NCBI GenBank assembly: GCA_965660635.1
Contig: CBFIAS010000009.1
Span: forward strand, 1 to 51,190
From: UBA7374 sp965660635
GTDB lineage: Bacteria > Verrucomicrobiota > Verrucomicrobiia > Opitutales > Coraliomargaritaceae
Reading direction: 5' to 3'
Length of the DNA: 51,190 nucleotides
Below, one piece after another: positions 25,024-35,252 of this stretch. A program made the position numbers and the translations under genes. Under the pieces are notes generated by a model. That model was not told where the DNA came from. It saw nothing but the letters and a program-made list of their open reading frames with translations, and ran no database searches. The number at the start of each line of letters is the position of its first letter. Position 1 is the stretch's first letter.

Positions 25024-25383
25024 TCAGGATTTTTTCACGGCCCGTTCGCAGCCGTAGGCCGAAAGCATTTCCCCGGTGAGGGAGGCCAAATCCGCCATGC
25101 CCGCAGCCGCAGAACCGGCCTCCGCCACGCAGCAGACGTAGTCCAGCCGATGCTCCAGTCCGAGATCGAGCTGCCGCTCCACCAGCCAGTCGCCAAGAAC
25201 GCGCAGCGCCTCCATCCAATCCGCCAGCCCGAAGATGCTTTCATCCACCGCTGCGAACAACTTACGCGCCTCCGCTTCCCCGCTAAAATAACCATCGGCA
25301 TAAGCCAGAAGCTCCGGCCTCCCCTGCAAGTGCCGCAAAATCTGTTCCCTCGTAGATGGTTTTATCTCCTCAGCCACCCACAT
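25024..25383 (-). CDS. Hypothetical protein, helical, about 119 residues
   Basis: I do not recognise a family. The product is acidic and mostly helical (KPSTREQILRHLQGRPELLAY, ALRVLGDWLVERQLDLGL, GMADLASLTGEMLSAYGCE). No signal peptide or TM helix is seen. The 5' end is uncertain: starts at 25383 (MWVAEE), 25401 (MRLPHV) and 25416 (MFVKGM) are all in frame, and none has a well-placed Shine-Dalgarno. It lies 52 bp upstream of mgtE on the same strand and is divergent from the Nudix gene. A 7-1-7 palindrome overlaps the region of the putative starts. Confidence 0.65.
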   Translation of the reverse strand: MWVAEEIKPSTREQILRHLQGRPELLAYADGYFSGEAEARKLFAAVDESIFGLADWMEALRVLGDWLVERQLDLGLEHRLDYVCCVAEAGSAAAGMADLASLTGEMLSAYGCERAVKKS

Positions 25384-25392
25384 GACATGTGG
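25378..25392. promoter_or_regulatory. Perfect 7-1-7 palindrome near the start of the hypothetical gene
   Basis: CCACATG and CATGTGG flank a single A. Symmetric sites of this size commonly bind dimeric regulators. It overlaps the likely start region of the minus-strand gene and lies about 105 bp upstream of the divergent Nudix gene. Chance occurrence is possible. Confidence 0.25.
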
Positions 25393-25498
25393 CAAACGCA
25401 TTCCTTTGACAAACATGGAATGTGGAATGCCACCCCGGCCACAATTCTCCATTGCAGTCTTGCCCTGCAAGACGACTCTGCTTGCTTGGACATTGCAC

Positions 25499-25960
25499 AT
25501 GCCAACCATACGAACAGCCGCGCGGGCCCTCGTCATTGCCGACGGGAAGTTGCTCGCTATCAAGATGCAAGACAAGACCGGCATCTTCTACATCCTGCCC
25601 GGAGGCGGGCAGTTGCATGGAGAGACCCTCCAGGAGGGCCTGCAACGCGAATGCCTGGAGGAAATCGGCAGCAGCGTGAAAGTCGGCGACCTCGTCTACC
25701 TGCGCGAATACATCGGGAAAAACCACGAGTTTCGCCATGCGCATGGCAATTTCCATCAGGTTGAAAGCGTCTTCCGCTGTGAACTTTCCGATCCCCAAGC
25801 TGTCGGCAACGGCACAAGCCACGATAAAAAGCAAATCGGCATCGAGTGGATCCCCCTAACGGAAATCCCCGAACGCCGCTTGTTGCCCGAAGTCATAAAG
25901 TCCGCATTCAATGATTCCGGTTTCCAGCCAGCCGCCGTTTACCTCGGAGACGTCAACTAG
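25499..25960 (+). CDS. Nudix hydrolase
   Basis: This 153-residue cytoplasmic pyrophosphohydrolase has a complete Nudix box matching Gx5Ex7REUxEExGU: GGQLHGETLQEGLQRECLEEIGS. It is preceded by LLAIKMQDKTGIFYILPGGG, like MutT/ADP-ribose-type enzymes. The substrate cannot be assigned. The start is the ATG at 25499 (MPTIRTAARAL), which directly opens the Nudix fold; the frame is open further upstream without homologous-looking sequence. It precedes rodA by 49 bp. Confidence 0.93.
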   Translation: MPTIRTAARALVIADGKLLAIKMQDKTGIFYILPGGGQLHGETLQEGLQRECLEEIGSSVKVGDLVYLREYIGKNHEFRHAHGNFHQVESVFRCELSDPQAVGNGTSHDKKQIGIEWIPLTEIPERRLLPEVIKSAFNDSGFQPAAVYLGDVN

Positions 25961-26009
25961 CCAATCGAGCCCGAAAACGGCAAAATCACCCTCGCCCGAC
26001 CGACAAGGC

Positions 26010-27260
<1,251 letters not shown>

Positions 27261-27350
27261 TCCGGATGATCGACATGCCAGTAACGCACGCTTGCAGGCG
27301 CAGATGGAAACATGTGGGAGCCCCGGCTGAATCCGGCAATCACACAACCC

Positions 27351-29093
27351 ATGCAAGACAATACAAATAACAAGGATAATTCTCACGAAGCACACGCGGA
27401 AGCGCTCGCCTCTGCACCCAAAGAAAAAAAAGCCAAGCGGATCGACCAGAGGAAGATCAAGGATGAGGCCGCCAAACGCGCCAAGTCCCGTCCCATCGTC
27501 ACCCGCCTGATCAGTGCCATAAAAAACGAGAAGAAGGCCTATTCCGAGCTAATCATCAATTCCGAACCGCTGGAAAAGCGGGTCGCGCAACTCAACGAGG
27601 GCATCCTCGAGAAGTTTGAAGTCGAGCGCGCTGGCGAGATCCACGAGGTCGGGGCTATCTACAAAGGCAAGATCCAGAACCTCGAACCCGGCCTCAAGGC
27701 CGCCTTCGTCGACATCGGCCAGCCGAAAAACGCCTTCCTTCACTACTGGGACATCCTTCCAGCCGCCAGTGACAACACCGTTGAAGTCGTCCGCGACAAC
27801 AAGTCCCAGCAGCAACGCGACCGGGAAAACAAGAAGATCACGGTCAAGGACATCCCCAACCTCTATCCAATCGGAACGGAGATTGTCATCCAAGTCACCA
27901 AGGGGCAGATTGGCAGCAAGGGCCCCCGCACCACCACGAACATTGCCCTCCCCGGGCGCTTCCTCGTGCTCATGCCGCTTTCCGGAACCCTCGGCATCTC
28001 CCGCAAGATCGAGGACAAGAAAGAGCGGTCCCGGCTCAAGGGCATCCTCCGCAAGCTCACCCTGCCCGAAGGCATGGGCATCATCATTCGAACTGCTGGA
28101 GAAGGCAAGAAAGCCCGCTACTTCATCCGCGACCTGCACATCCTCCTCAAGCGCTGGGAAACCATCAACAATCGCCTGAATGCTGCGAAGAAACCCGCCT
28201 GCCTCTATGTCGAGCCGGATCTGATCGGCCGCACCGTGCGCGACTTCCTCACCGAGGAGGTCGACCGCGTCATGGTTGACCGCCGGGAGGACTACGACAG
28301 CATACTTGCCGAAGTCAGCAAGATCTCGCCCCGCTCGAAATCAAAGATCCAGCTCTTCAACGAGAACATCCCCGTATTCGAGCGGTTCAACATCGAGCGC
28401 CAGATTGAACAGACCTTCATGCGTTGCGTGCCGCTTCCATCCGGCGGGGAGATTGTAATCGAGGAAACCGAAGCCCTGATCTCCATTGATGTGAACACCG
28501 GTTCCCACAAGAACAAGAACAAGGACGGCAAGAACTTCATCCTCCAGGTAAACCTCGAAGCCGCCACCGAGATCGCCCGCCAAGTGCGCCTGCGCAACAT
28601 CGGCGGACTCGTCATCATGGACTTTATCGACATGAAGTCGAAAAAGGACCGCAACGCCGTGCTCCAGCGCATGCGTCGTGAAATGGCCGGGGACAAGGCC
28701 AAAAGCCACATCCTGCCCATCTCCACCCTCGGCATCATGCAAATGACACGCCAGCGGCAAACCGAGAGCCATTCCAGCGGCATCAAGGTGGACTGCCCCT
28801 ACTGCAGCGGCCGCGGCTCGGTCAAATCGCCCCGCACCATGAGCATCGAGATCCAGCGCCGCCTGATCAGCGTCATCCGCCACATCCGCGTGCGTGACGG
28901 CGACGACAAGGAGATCCAACTCCGCGTCCTCCTTCATCCGGCCAACCTCGAGCGCCTGCGCAACGAGGATGAGGACCTCCTCCTCGAGATCGAGCAGTCC
29001 TATGGTGCCGCACTCTCCTTCCTCGCAGACCCGGCATATCATGTTGAGAACTTCAAAATCATCGACATGGAAACCGGGCAGGAAGAACGCTGA
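27351..29093 (+). CDS. rng: Ribonuclease E/G
   Basis: This 580-residue endoribonuclease matures rRNA and decays mRNA. After a charged, lysine-rich N-terminus (about 65 residues) come the S1 domain (VGAIYKGKIQNLEPGLKAAFVDIG), the 5'-sensor/RNase H-like region, and the DNase-I-like catalytic part with metal-binding aspartates in SIDVNTGSH and IMDFIDMKSKKDR. The zinc-link CPYCSGRGSVKS is present. The length and lack of a long C-terminal scaffold fit RNase G or a short RNase E. The ATG at 27351 is preferred; 27312 would add 13 residues. Confidence 0.95.
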   Translation: MQDNTNNKDNSHEAHAEALASAPKEKKAKRIDQRKIKDEAAKRAKSRPIVTRLISAIKNEKKAYSELIINSEPLEKRVAQLNEGILEKFEVERAGEIHEVGAIYKGKIQNLEPGLKAAFVDIGQPKNAFLHYWDILPAASDNTVEVVRDNKSQQQRDRENKKITVKDIPNLYPIGTEIVIQVTKGQIGSKGPRTTTNIALPGRFLVLMPLSGTLGISRKIEDKKERSRLKGILRKLTLPEGMGIIIRTAGEGKKARYFIRDLHILLKRWETINNRLNAAKKPACLYVEPDLIGRTVRDFLTEEVDRVMVDRREDYDSILAEVSKISPRSKSKIQLFNENIPVFERFNIERQIEQTFMRCVPLPSGGEIVIEETEALISIDVNTGSHKNKNKDGKNFILQVNLEAATEIARQVRLRNIGGLVIMDFIDMKSKKDRNAVLQRMRREMAGDKAKSHILPISTLGIMQMTRQRQTESHSSGIKVDCPYCSGRGSVKSPRTMSIEIQRRLISVIRHIRVRDGDDKEIQLRVLLHPANLERLRNEDEDLLLEIEQSYGAALSFLADPAYHVENFKIIDMETGQEER

Positions 29094-29128
29094 TCCAGAC
29101 AGGAGTTCCTGACCAACCAGTTCTACGC

Positions 29129-30298
29129 GTGAAAATCCTAGCGGCATTCGATAAATACAAGGAATCGATGACTGCCGGGCAGGCCTGCTCGGTCGCCGCC
29201 GCGTCCGCCTTGGAAACACTTGGGGCTGGATGTGAACTTGTGCAAATGCCGCTGACCGATGGAGGTGAGGGCTTTTGTGAGATCCTGACCAAGGCTGTTT
29301 CCGGCAAAACCGAAGAACACACTGTGACCGGTCCGCTCGGCCAGCCAGTCCAGGCGCCCCTCGGCTGGGTCTCTCTGGACGACCTGCCCGGCCCTGCCCT
29401 CAAGCACTTCAGCAACTGCCGGGGCAGGCTTGCCATCGTTGAGATGGCCGCCGCCGCCGGCCTCCAGCAGGTACCTCCAGAAGAGCGGGATCCACGCCAC
29501 ACCACCACCCGAGGAGTCGGGCAACTCATGCGCATCGCGGCAGAACAGGGAGCCCGCGCCATTCTCCTCGGCATCGGGGGAAGCGCGACCAGTGATCTCG
29601 GGCTCGGGGCGCTGGAGGCCCTCGGCATCCAGTTTCCCGGCGCCGGGCAAATAACCCCCGGGCAATGGCCGCAAGTCCGTGAAGTGACCGGCTACATCGA
29701 TTGCCCACTGCCGCCTGTGTTCATCGCCTGTGATGTGGACAACCCATTGCTTGGCCCACGGGGCGCAGCCGCCGTATACGGCCCACAAAAAGGGCTCCCC
29801 GAAGACGAGGTCACATCCTTCGACGAACAGGCTGCTCGCCTCTCCGCCCAGCTCTGCCAGCACTTTGGGCAGGATCTTTCACTCCGCGAAATCCCCGGTA
29901 GCGGCGCTGCCGGCGGCATCGGCTTCGGCTTCATGGCCGCCTGCGGAGCCGAGTTCCTCTCCGGATTCGATCTCGTCCAGTCCTGGCTCGACCTGGAAAT
30001 GCAGGTGGCCCTATCGGATCTCGTTCTCACTGGAGAAGGATCTTTTGATCAAAGCTCGCTCTCCGGCAAGGGCCCCTACGCCCTTCTCGAACTCGCCGAT
30101 AAAGCGGGCACCCCGGTCTGCCTCTTGCCGGGCCGGGCTGAACCGGGAGCCGTGGCCCGGGTGCAGGTGCGATTCCCCGGCACCCGGGTGGCTGCTATCA
30201 CTCCAGAGGGTTGCCCTCTGCCGCAGGCCCTTGCCGAAGGCCCGCTAAACCTCGCCCGGGCAGTCAGCCAAAGCCTGGATAAACACCTGTCCCGATGA
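29129..30298 (+). CDS. Glycerate kinase, type II (GlxK/GarK family)
   Basis: This 389-residue kinase phosphorylates D-glycerate, usually to 2-phosphoglycerate, linking glyoxylate or serine breakdown to glycolysis. Family landmarks are ILAAFDKYKESMTAGQ at the start, MPLTDGGEGFCEIL, GIGGSATSDLGLGALEALG, ACDVDNPLLGPRGAA, GSGAAGGIGFGFMA, and LTGEGSFDQSSLSGKGP near the end. The start is GTG at 29129, since no ATG fits. It overlaps the DUF2062 gene by ATGA. Confidence 0.95.
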   Translation: MKILAAFDKYKESMTAGQACSVAAASALETLGAGCELVQMPLTDGGEGFCEILTKAVSGKTEEHTVTGPLGQPVQAPLGWVSLDDLPGPALKHFSNCRGRLAIVEMAAAAGLQQVPPEERDPRHTTTRGVGQLMRIAAEQGARAILLGIGGSATSDLGLGALEALGIQFPGAGQITPGQWPQVREVTGYIDCPLPPVFIACDVDNPLLGPRGAAAVYGPQKGLPEDEVTSFDEQAARLSAQLCQHFGQDLSLREIPGSGAAGGIGFGFMAACGAEFLSGFDLVQSWLDLEMQVALSDLVLTGEGSFDQSSLSGKGPYALLELADKAGTPVCLLPGRAEPGAVARVQVRFPGTRVAAITPEGCPLPQALAEGPLNLARAVSQSLDKHLSR

Positions 30299-30921
30299 AC
30301 CTGGAGGAAAAGGAACTCCAGGAGACAAAGTCCCGCCGGATCCGGCGGGTCAAGAAATGGCTCCGTCCCATGCCCCGGCGCGCCAACATCCACCGGTACC
30401 CGGTGCTCCGCCATTTCTCCAGGGCCGCTAAAAAAAGGATCTACCTCTGGAGCTTTCGCGTGGAAAACGCCCTGCCCTCCATCTATGTCGGCAGCGTACT
30501 CACCTTCCTGCCGATCTACGGGTTCCAACTTCCGCTGGCCTTCCTCTTCGCCCTCATCCTGCGTTCCAATCTCCCCATATTGGTCAGCCTGCAACTTATC
30601 ACGAATCCCTTCACCGTCCTGCCCATCTGGTTTGCCCTCTTCCAGATCGGGCACAACGCCCTCTCCCTCTTCGGCGTCGAGGCATTGCCGCTCGGACGTG
30701 CCGATCTCGATCTGCTCATGCAAAGCGTGGAGCACGGCGAGTGGGGACAGCAAATTGACCGCATCTTCAGCGTCTTCGGGCAAATGACCCTCGGCGCCCT
30801 CATCATCGGACTATCCCTTGGCCTGATCCTGGGCAACGCCTACCAACTCGGTGCCCGCTACACGAAAAAAAGCTACCAACGGTTGAAAGAGCGCATCGAA
30901 GCCCGCCGCTCCGGATCCTGA
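30295..30921 (+). CDS. DUF2062 membrane protein
   Basis: This 208-residue protein has a basic N-terminus (about 45 residues) and a membrane domain matching DUF2062: AIYVGSVLTFLPIYGFQ-like entry (here PSIYVGSVLTFLPIYGFQLP), a re-entrant-looking stretch SNLPILVSLQLITNPFTVLP, and a final TM helix (MTLGALIIGLSLGLILGNA). The family is uncharacterised and sometimes fused to glycosyltransferases. It is translationally coupled to the glycerate kinase gene (ATGA) and precedes the DUF1343 gene by 19 bp. Confidence 0.88.
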   Translation: MNLEEKELQETKSRRIRRVKKWLRPMPRRANIHRYPVLRHFSRAAKKRIYLWSFRVENALPSIYVGSVLTFLPIYGFQLPLAFLFALILRSNLPILVSLQLITNPFTVLPIWFALFQIGHNALSLFGVEALPLGRADLDLLMQSVEHGEWGQQIDRIFSVFGQMTLGALIIGLSLGLILGNAYQLGARYTKKSYQRLKERIEARRSGS

Positions 30922-30940
30922 ACCCAAAAAAATTCCCCGC

Positions 30941-32191
30941 ATGAAACACCTGGCTGCCACATTCCTCCTCCTTGCCCTGGCCTTCTTCGCCTCAACACCC
31001 CTACATGCCGAAACTTTCCTTCCGGGCATCGACGTGCTCGAGCGAGGCGGCTTCCGGGCGGTCGCCGGCAAGCGCGTTGGCCTGCTCACCCATCCCGCCG
31101 GTGTAAACCGCCGGGGCGTCAGTTCCATCGACGTCTTGCAGCGGGCAAAAAATGTCCGGCTCGTCGCTCTATTTGGCCCGGAGCACGGCATCTACGGCGA
31201 CGAAAAAGCCAATGTCCCGGTACTCGACCGGATCGACCGCCGCACCGACCTGCCCGTCTACTCCCTCTACGGGAAATTCCGCCGTCCCACCCCTTCCATG
31301 CTCGCCGGACTCGACGCACTTGTCATCGACCTGCAAGACATCGGTGTGCGTTCCTACACCTATGTTAGTTGCATGCGCTATGCCATGGAGGCCTGCTTTG
31401 AGGCCGGAGTCGAAGTCGTAGTTCTTGACCGTCCCAACCCGCTCGGAGGACTCAAGGTGGACGGCCCGCCACTCGACCGCGAGTGGCGCAGCTATGTCGG
31501 CGCCTTTCATGTGCCCTACGTGCACGGCTTGACCATTGGGGAACTCGCACGCATGGCCAAAGCGAACAGCGGCTGGATGGAAGTCAGCGACGCCGTGCGC
31601 CGCAGGGGCAAACTGACCGTCGTGCCGATGCAGGGCTGGCGACGGGACATGCTGTGGACGCACACCGGACTGAAGTGGATCCCCACCTCGCCCTACATCC
31701 CCGATCTCTCGGCCGTGCTGGGCTATGCCATGACAGGCCTGGGTGCACAGGAGGGCGGCTTTTCCCATGGCATCGGCACTGCCTACCCGTTCCGTCTGCT
31801 CCGTTACAAGGGCAAGACCGCCGCGGAAATAAAGCATGCTCTCCAGCAGCGCGCCATCTCCGGCCTCGGATTCAAGATCCTCCAGGCAAAAACCGGAAGC
31901 GGGCACCCCGTTGAGGGAGTCTACCTCTATGCAGCCGACTGGAAGCGCCTCCGCCCGACTGAGGTCAGTTTTCACATGATGCAATTAGCCGCGGAGTGGG
32001 CCGCTCCCGAAAATCCCTTCGCCCGGGCTAAAAACGTTTCCCTCTTCAACAAGCATGTAGGCAGCAGTGCCTGGTGGGAGGAGATCAGCCGCCGCGGAAA
32101 AAACGCCCGGGTGCTGCACTTCGTCAATCGCTGGGCCGCCCAGGCCCGCTCCTTCCAAAGGGAAAGCCAACGCTTCTGGCTCTACCGGTAG
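30941..32191 (+). CDS. DUF1343 (NamZ-type exo-beta-N-acetylmuramidase family) exported protein
   Basis: This 416-residue protein begins with a Sec signal peptide (LAATFLLLALAFFASTPLHA, cleavage after about residue 23). The mature part matches DUF1343, whose characterised member NamZ cleaves terminal MurNAc from peptidoglycan fragments. Landmarks are GLLTHPAGVNRRG, LFGPEHGIYGD, LPVYSLYG, VIDLQDIGVRSYTYV, VVLDRPNPLGG, and YVHGLTIGELARM. A role in peptidoglycan recycling is inferred from family. It is convergent with the PEP-CTERM protease gene (6-bp gap). Confidence 0.9.
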   Translation: MKHLAATFLLLALAFFASTPLHAETFLPGIDVLERGGFRAVAGKRVGLLTHPAGVNRRGVSSIDVLQRAKNVRLVALFGPEHGIYGDEKANVPVLDRIDRRTDLPVYSLYGKFRRPTPSMLAGLDALVIDLQDIGVRSYTYVSCMRYAMEACFEAGVEVVVLDRPNPLGGLKVDGPPLDREWRSYVGAFHVPYVHGLTIGELARMAKANSGWMEVSDAVRRRGKLTVVPMQGWRRDMLWTHTGLKWIPTSPYIPDLSAVLGYAMTGLGAQEGGFSHGIGTAYPFRLLRYKGKTAAEIKHALQQRAISGLGFKILQAKTGSGHPVEGVYLYAADWKRLRPTEVSFHMMQLAAEWAAPENPFARAKNVSLFNKHVGSSAWWEEISRRGKNARVLHFVNRWAAQARSFQRESQRFWLYR

Positions 32192-32197
32192 ACCGGC

Positions 32198-33088
32198 CTA
32201 CCGCTTGAAGATCATAAACAGGCGCATGAGCAGAACGAGGAAGCCCATGGCAGCTGAAATGTGCAGCGGCTCCGGAATCACCACTGCGGAGTTGGCATCA
32301 ATGAAGGCCTCGATGTCTGCATCGTAATTGCCTAGATAGGAAAACCCGTTGAAGTTGGTGCCGTTTACTGTGCCAACGTACCAGTTCAGCCCCACGATTG
32401 TCAGAATGCCGCCGACTTCGACAAAAAGCGGAGCGCCGGAATCACCCGTCTGCAGGAATGCCTCGTCCGATACGTAGTTGTTTTCGTTCGAGCTGTTCTG
32501 GATGGCAATAATCGCATCATCTGTGGTGCCGCCGACCGTCACACCGTCAGCCCAGGAGTCCAGGACATTGCGGCCCACCGCGATGTCCTGCGATACCGGA
32601 AAGCCAGAGGGCGAACGCCCCAGTAAATAAGCATTTTGCAAAGCGAAAGAGGAGCCGGCGAACTGCTGGAAGCTGGAGACACTCTCGTTGGCAAAGGCGT
32701 AGGACGCGTAGGCCCCAGTCAAGGCGGCATCAAGCACCCCAATGCGCAGATCCGAATTGCCAATACGCTGGCTACTCTGGATCGTCCGGGTCAGTGACGG
32801 TCCGACCGGGTCATTCGTCTCGTAGAACGTCACCGAAGAGCCATTGGACGGCGCGTAGTGCTGCGCCGTGATGAAGACATTGGACGAGAGCATTGTCACC
32901 CAGCGGCCGCTGCCGCTTTCGGCAATCCCGACACCGGAGAGATCCAAGCCAGTACCGATGAAGGAGGTGGATCCGGCAAAACGGTCGTTGCCCAGAGTGG
33001 TGTAACCGTCGATCAGAATGGCTCCGCTGAGCAGAACCGGAGCGCTCAACAGCGCGGCAATGGAGAGTTTGAAACAGGTAGTTTTCAT
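32198..33088 (-). CDS. Trypsin-like (S1) protease with PEP-CTERM sorting tail
   Basis: This 296-residue secreted protein has a signal peptide (KLSIAALLSAPVLLSGA), then a chymotrypsin-fold domain with a plausible full triad: His77 in FITAQHYAP, Asp113 in SDLRIGVL and Ser217 in TGDSGAPLF. The C-terminus is IPEP (271-274), a hydrophobic helix and the basic end FKR, which is the PEP-CTERM signal recognised by exosortases. The protein should be processed and anchored or released at the envelope or surface. An upstream ATG at 33136 would hide the signal peptide, so 33088 is the start. No exosortase gene is in the window. Confidence 0.85.
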   Translation of the reverse strand: MKTTCFKLSIAALLSAPVLLSGAILIDGYTTLGNDRFAGSTSFIGTGLDLSGVGIAESGSGRWVTMLSSNVFITAQHYAPSNGSSVTFYETNDPVGPSLTRTIQSSQRIGNSDLRIGVLDAALTGAYASYAFANESVSSFQQFAGSSFALQNAYLLGRSPSGFPVSQDIAVGRNVLDSWADGVTVGGTTDDAIIAIQNSSNENNYVSDEAFLQTGDSGAPLFVEVGGILTIVGLNWYVGTVNGTNFNGFSYLGNYDADIEAFIDANSAVVIPEPLHISAAMGFLVLLMRLFMIFKR

Positions 33089-33179
33089 GCTACCAAGCTT
33101 ACCGGACGCATACTCCCGGTCAAAGCTAAGTGACATTGCTCAAGCGGAACAAGGGCTCTTTGACGCTTCCTTTACGCAA

Positions 33180-34547
33180 TCAGGCTGCGTCAGCTGGATC
33201 GTCTTTCACCTTGCTGCCACCGCTCTTTGTTGCCTTGGCCTTATTGGAGGCTTTCGTCTTTGGCTTGCCCCGTCCCTCAACCACCGCCCGGTTGATCAGA
33301 ACCTCGGCGATGTTGTCAGACTGCGGCAGGTCGTACATGAGGTCGAGCATGATGCGCTCCATGATCGCCCGCAGGGCGCGCGCGCCCGTCTTCAGGGCGA
33401 TCGCCTTCTCCGCAATCGCGCGGATGGCATCCCGGGTGAAGCGCAGCCGTACACCCTCCATGAGCAGTAACTTGCTGTACTGCTTAGTCAATGCATTGGC
33501 CGTGTTTTGCAGGATGTGCTCCAGATCGCCGATGCTCAACTCGTCCAGCACCGCCACCATCGGCAAACGGCCGATGAATTCCGGGATCATGCCGAAGTGC
33601 ACGAGGTCTTCCGGCTGGATCTGCCGCAGCAAGTCGCTTACCGGCACTTCGCTGTTGCGTGCGCCATGCACCGTGTCGAAGCCCATGGCCTTCGAGCCCA
33701 CCCGGTCGCGGACGATCTTGTCCAGGCCGACAAAGGCCCCGCCGCAGATGAAAAGGATGTTGGAAGTGTCCAACTGGATGTACTCCTGGTTTGGGTGCTT
33801 GCGCCCGCCCTTTGGCGGCACGTTGCAGACCGTGCCCTCAAGGATCTTCAAGAGTGCCTGCTGCACGCCCTCCCCGGAGACGTCCCGGGTGATCGAAACG
33901 TTGTCCGTCTTGCGCCCGATCTTGTCGATCTCATCGACATAGATGATTCCGCACTCGGCTTTTTTCTCGTCGAAGTCCGCCGTCTGCAGGAGCCGCAAGA
34001 TGATGTTCTCCACGTCTTCTCCAACATAGCCGGCCTCAGTCAGCGTGGTGGCGTCCGCAATGGCAAAAGGCACCCCGAGGATATCGGCTAAGGTGCGGGC
34101 GAGAAGCGTCTTGCCGCTGCCCGTCGGCCCCAGCAGCAGGATGTTGCTCTTCTCGATCTGCACGTCGCCGTACTCCGCATCCAGGTCGGAAAACTCATCA
34201 GAGGCCTCAATACGCTCCTCCGAACGAAGGCGCTTGTAGTGGTTGTAGACCGCCACGGCGAGGGCGCGCTTGGCGTAGTCCTGGCTAATGATGTGCTCGT
34301 CGAGGTGTGCCTTGATCTGCGCAGGCTTGACCAGGTTGAAAAGGCCCTTTCCGGACTTGCCACCTCCCGGGTTCTCCTCGTCTGGCTGATCCGTGGCGGC
34401 AGCAAGTTCGCGCTCGATGATCGTCTTGCAGACGGTCACGCAGGAATCGCAGATATGTATGCCGGATGGCCCGGCAATCATCTTGCGGACTTCGTCGTGC
34501 TGCTTTCCGCAGAAGGAGCAACTTGTCATGCGGGTGGATTTTGCCAT
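33180..34547 (-). CDS. clpX: ClpX, ATP-binding subunit of the ClpXP protease
   Basis: This AAA+ unfoldase feeds substrates to ClpP. The 455-residue product has the N-terminal zinc-binding domain (CSFCGKQHDEVRKMIAGP, CDSCVTVC), Walker A LLGPTGSGKTLLA, the Walker B region IIYVDEIDKIGRK, the pore loop AGYVGEDVE, and the ClpP-binding IGF-type loop (here IPEFIGRLP region follows the sensor). The C-terminal extension is lysine-rich (about 30 residues) and longer than in E. coli. It is the third gene of the tig-clpP-clpX cluster, 28 bp after clpP. Confidence 0.97.
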   Translation of the reverse strand: MAKSTRMTSCSFCGKQHDEVRKMIAGPSGIHICDSCVTVCKTIIERELAAATDQPDEENPGGGKSGKGLFNLVKPAQIKAHLDEHIISQDYAKRALAVAVYNHYKRLRSEERIEASDEFSDLDAEYGDVQIEKSNILLLGPTGSGKTLLARTLADILGVPFAIADATTLTEAGYVGEDVENIILRLLQTADFDEKKAECGIIYVDEIDKIGRKTDNVSITRDVSGEGVQQALLKILEGTVCNVPPKGGRKHPNQEYIQLDTSNILFICGGAFVGLDKIVRDRVGSKAMGFDTVHGARNSEVPVSDLLRQIQPEDLVHFGMIPEFIGRLPMVAVLDELSIGDLEHILQNTANALTKQYSKLLLMEGVRLRFTRDAIRAIAEKAIALKTGARALRAIMERIMLDLMYDLPQSDNIAEVLINRAVVEGRGKPKTKASNKAKATKSGGSKVKDDPADAA

Positions 34548-34575
34548 GCAAAACTTACTCTTTTAAATGCTAGGC

Positions 34576-35169
34576 TCAGCCCGGCTTGCTTTCAATCACC
34601 TTGTCAACAATGCCGTATTCCAGGGCTTCCCGCGCAGTCAGGTAGAAGTCCCGGTCCGAGTCCTGCGCAATCTCCTCAGCAGTCTTTTTCGTGTGGGAGG
34701 CAATCAGTTCGTTCATGCGCTCGCGCCAGCGGAGGATCTCCCGCGCAGCGATTGAGATGTCCGAAGTCTGGCCGCCCGCGCCACCTGTTGGCTGGTGCAT
34801 CATAACACGACTGTTCGGCAGGGCGTAACGCTTGCCCTCTGTGCCTGCCGCAAGGAGAAGCGTTGCCATGCTCGCGGCTTGCCCGACGCAGTAAGTGACC
34901 ACGTCGCACTGCAGGAAATTCATCGTGTCGTAGATTGCCATACCGTCCGTCACGCTGCCGCCAGGCGAGTTGATGTAGAGACTAATGTCCTTCTTCGGAT
35001 CCTCCATCTGCAGGAAAAGCATCTGGGCGATCACGGCATTAGCCACGAAGTCGTTGATCGGAGTGCCAATAAAGATAATGCGGTCGCGCAGGAGACGGCT
35101 GTAGATGTCCCAGGCACGCTCGGTGCGGCCTTCGCGCTCATAGACGGTCGGTAATGGTACGTAGCTCAC
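34576..35169 (-). CDS. clpP: ClpP, proteolytic subunit of the ClpXP/ClpAP protease
   Basis: This tetradecameric serine peptidase is cytoplasmic. The 197-residue protein has Ser100 in GQAASMATLLLAAG, His125 in RVMMHQPTGG and a later Asp in the SDRDFYLTA segment. DRIIFIGTPINDFVAN and YINSPGGSVTDGMAIYDTM are typical. The N-terminal propeptide is short, about ten residues before the axial-loop region. It lies between tig (83 bp upstream) and clpX. Confidence 0.98.
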   Translation of the reverse strand: MSYVPLPTVYEREGRTERAWDIYSRLLRDRIIFIGTPINDFVANAVIAQMLFLQMEDPKKDISLYINSPGGSVTDGMAIYDTMNFLQCDVVTYCVGQAASMATLLLAAGTEGKRYALPNSRVMMHQPTGGAGGQTSDISIAAREILRWRERMNELIASHTKKTAEEIAQDSDRDFYLTAREALEYGIVDKVIESKPG

Positions 35170-35252
35170 GATAAATGTAATTCTTGTTTAAAATACGGAT
35201 ACTCCGTCGTGGAGCAAACGCAATTGCGTATTCCTGCCCAAGGATGGGAAGC

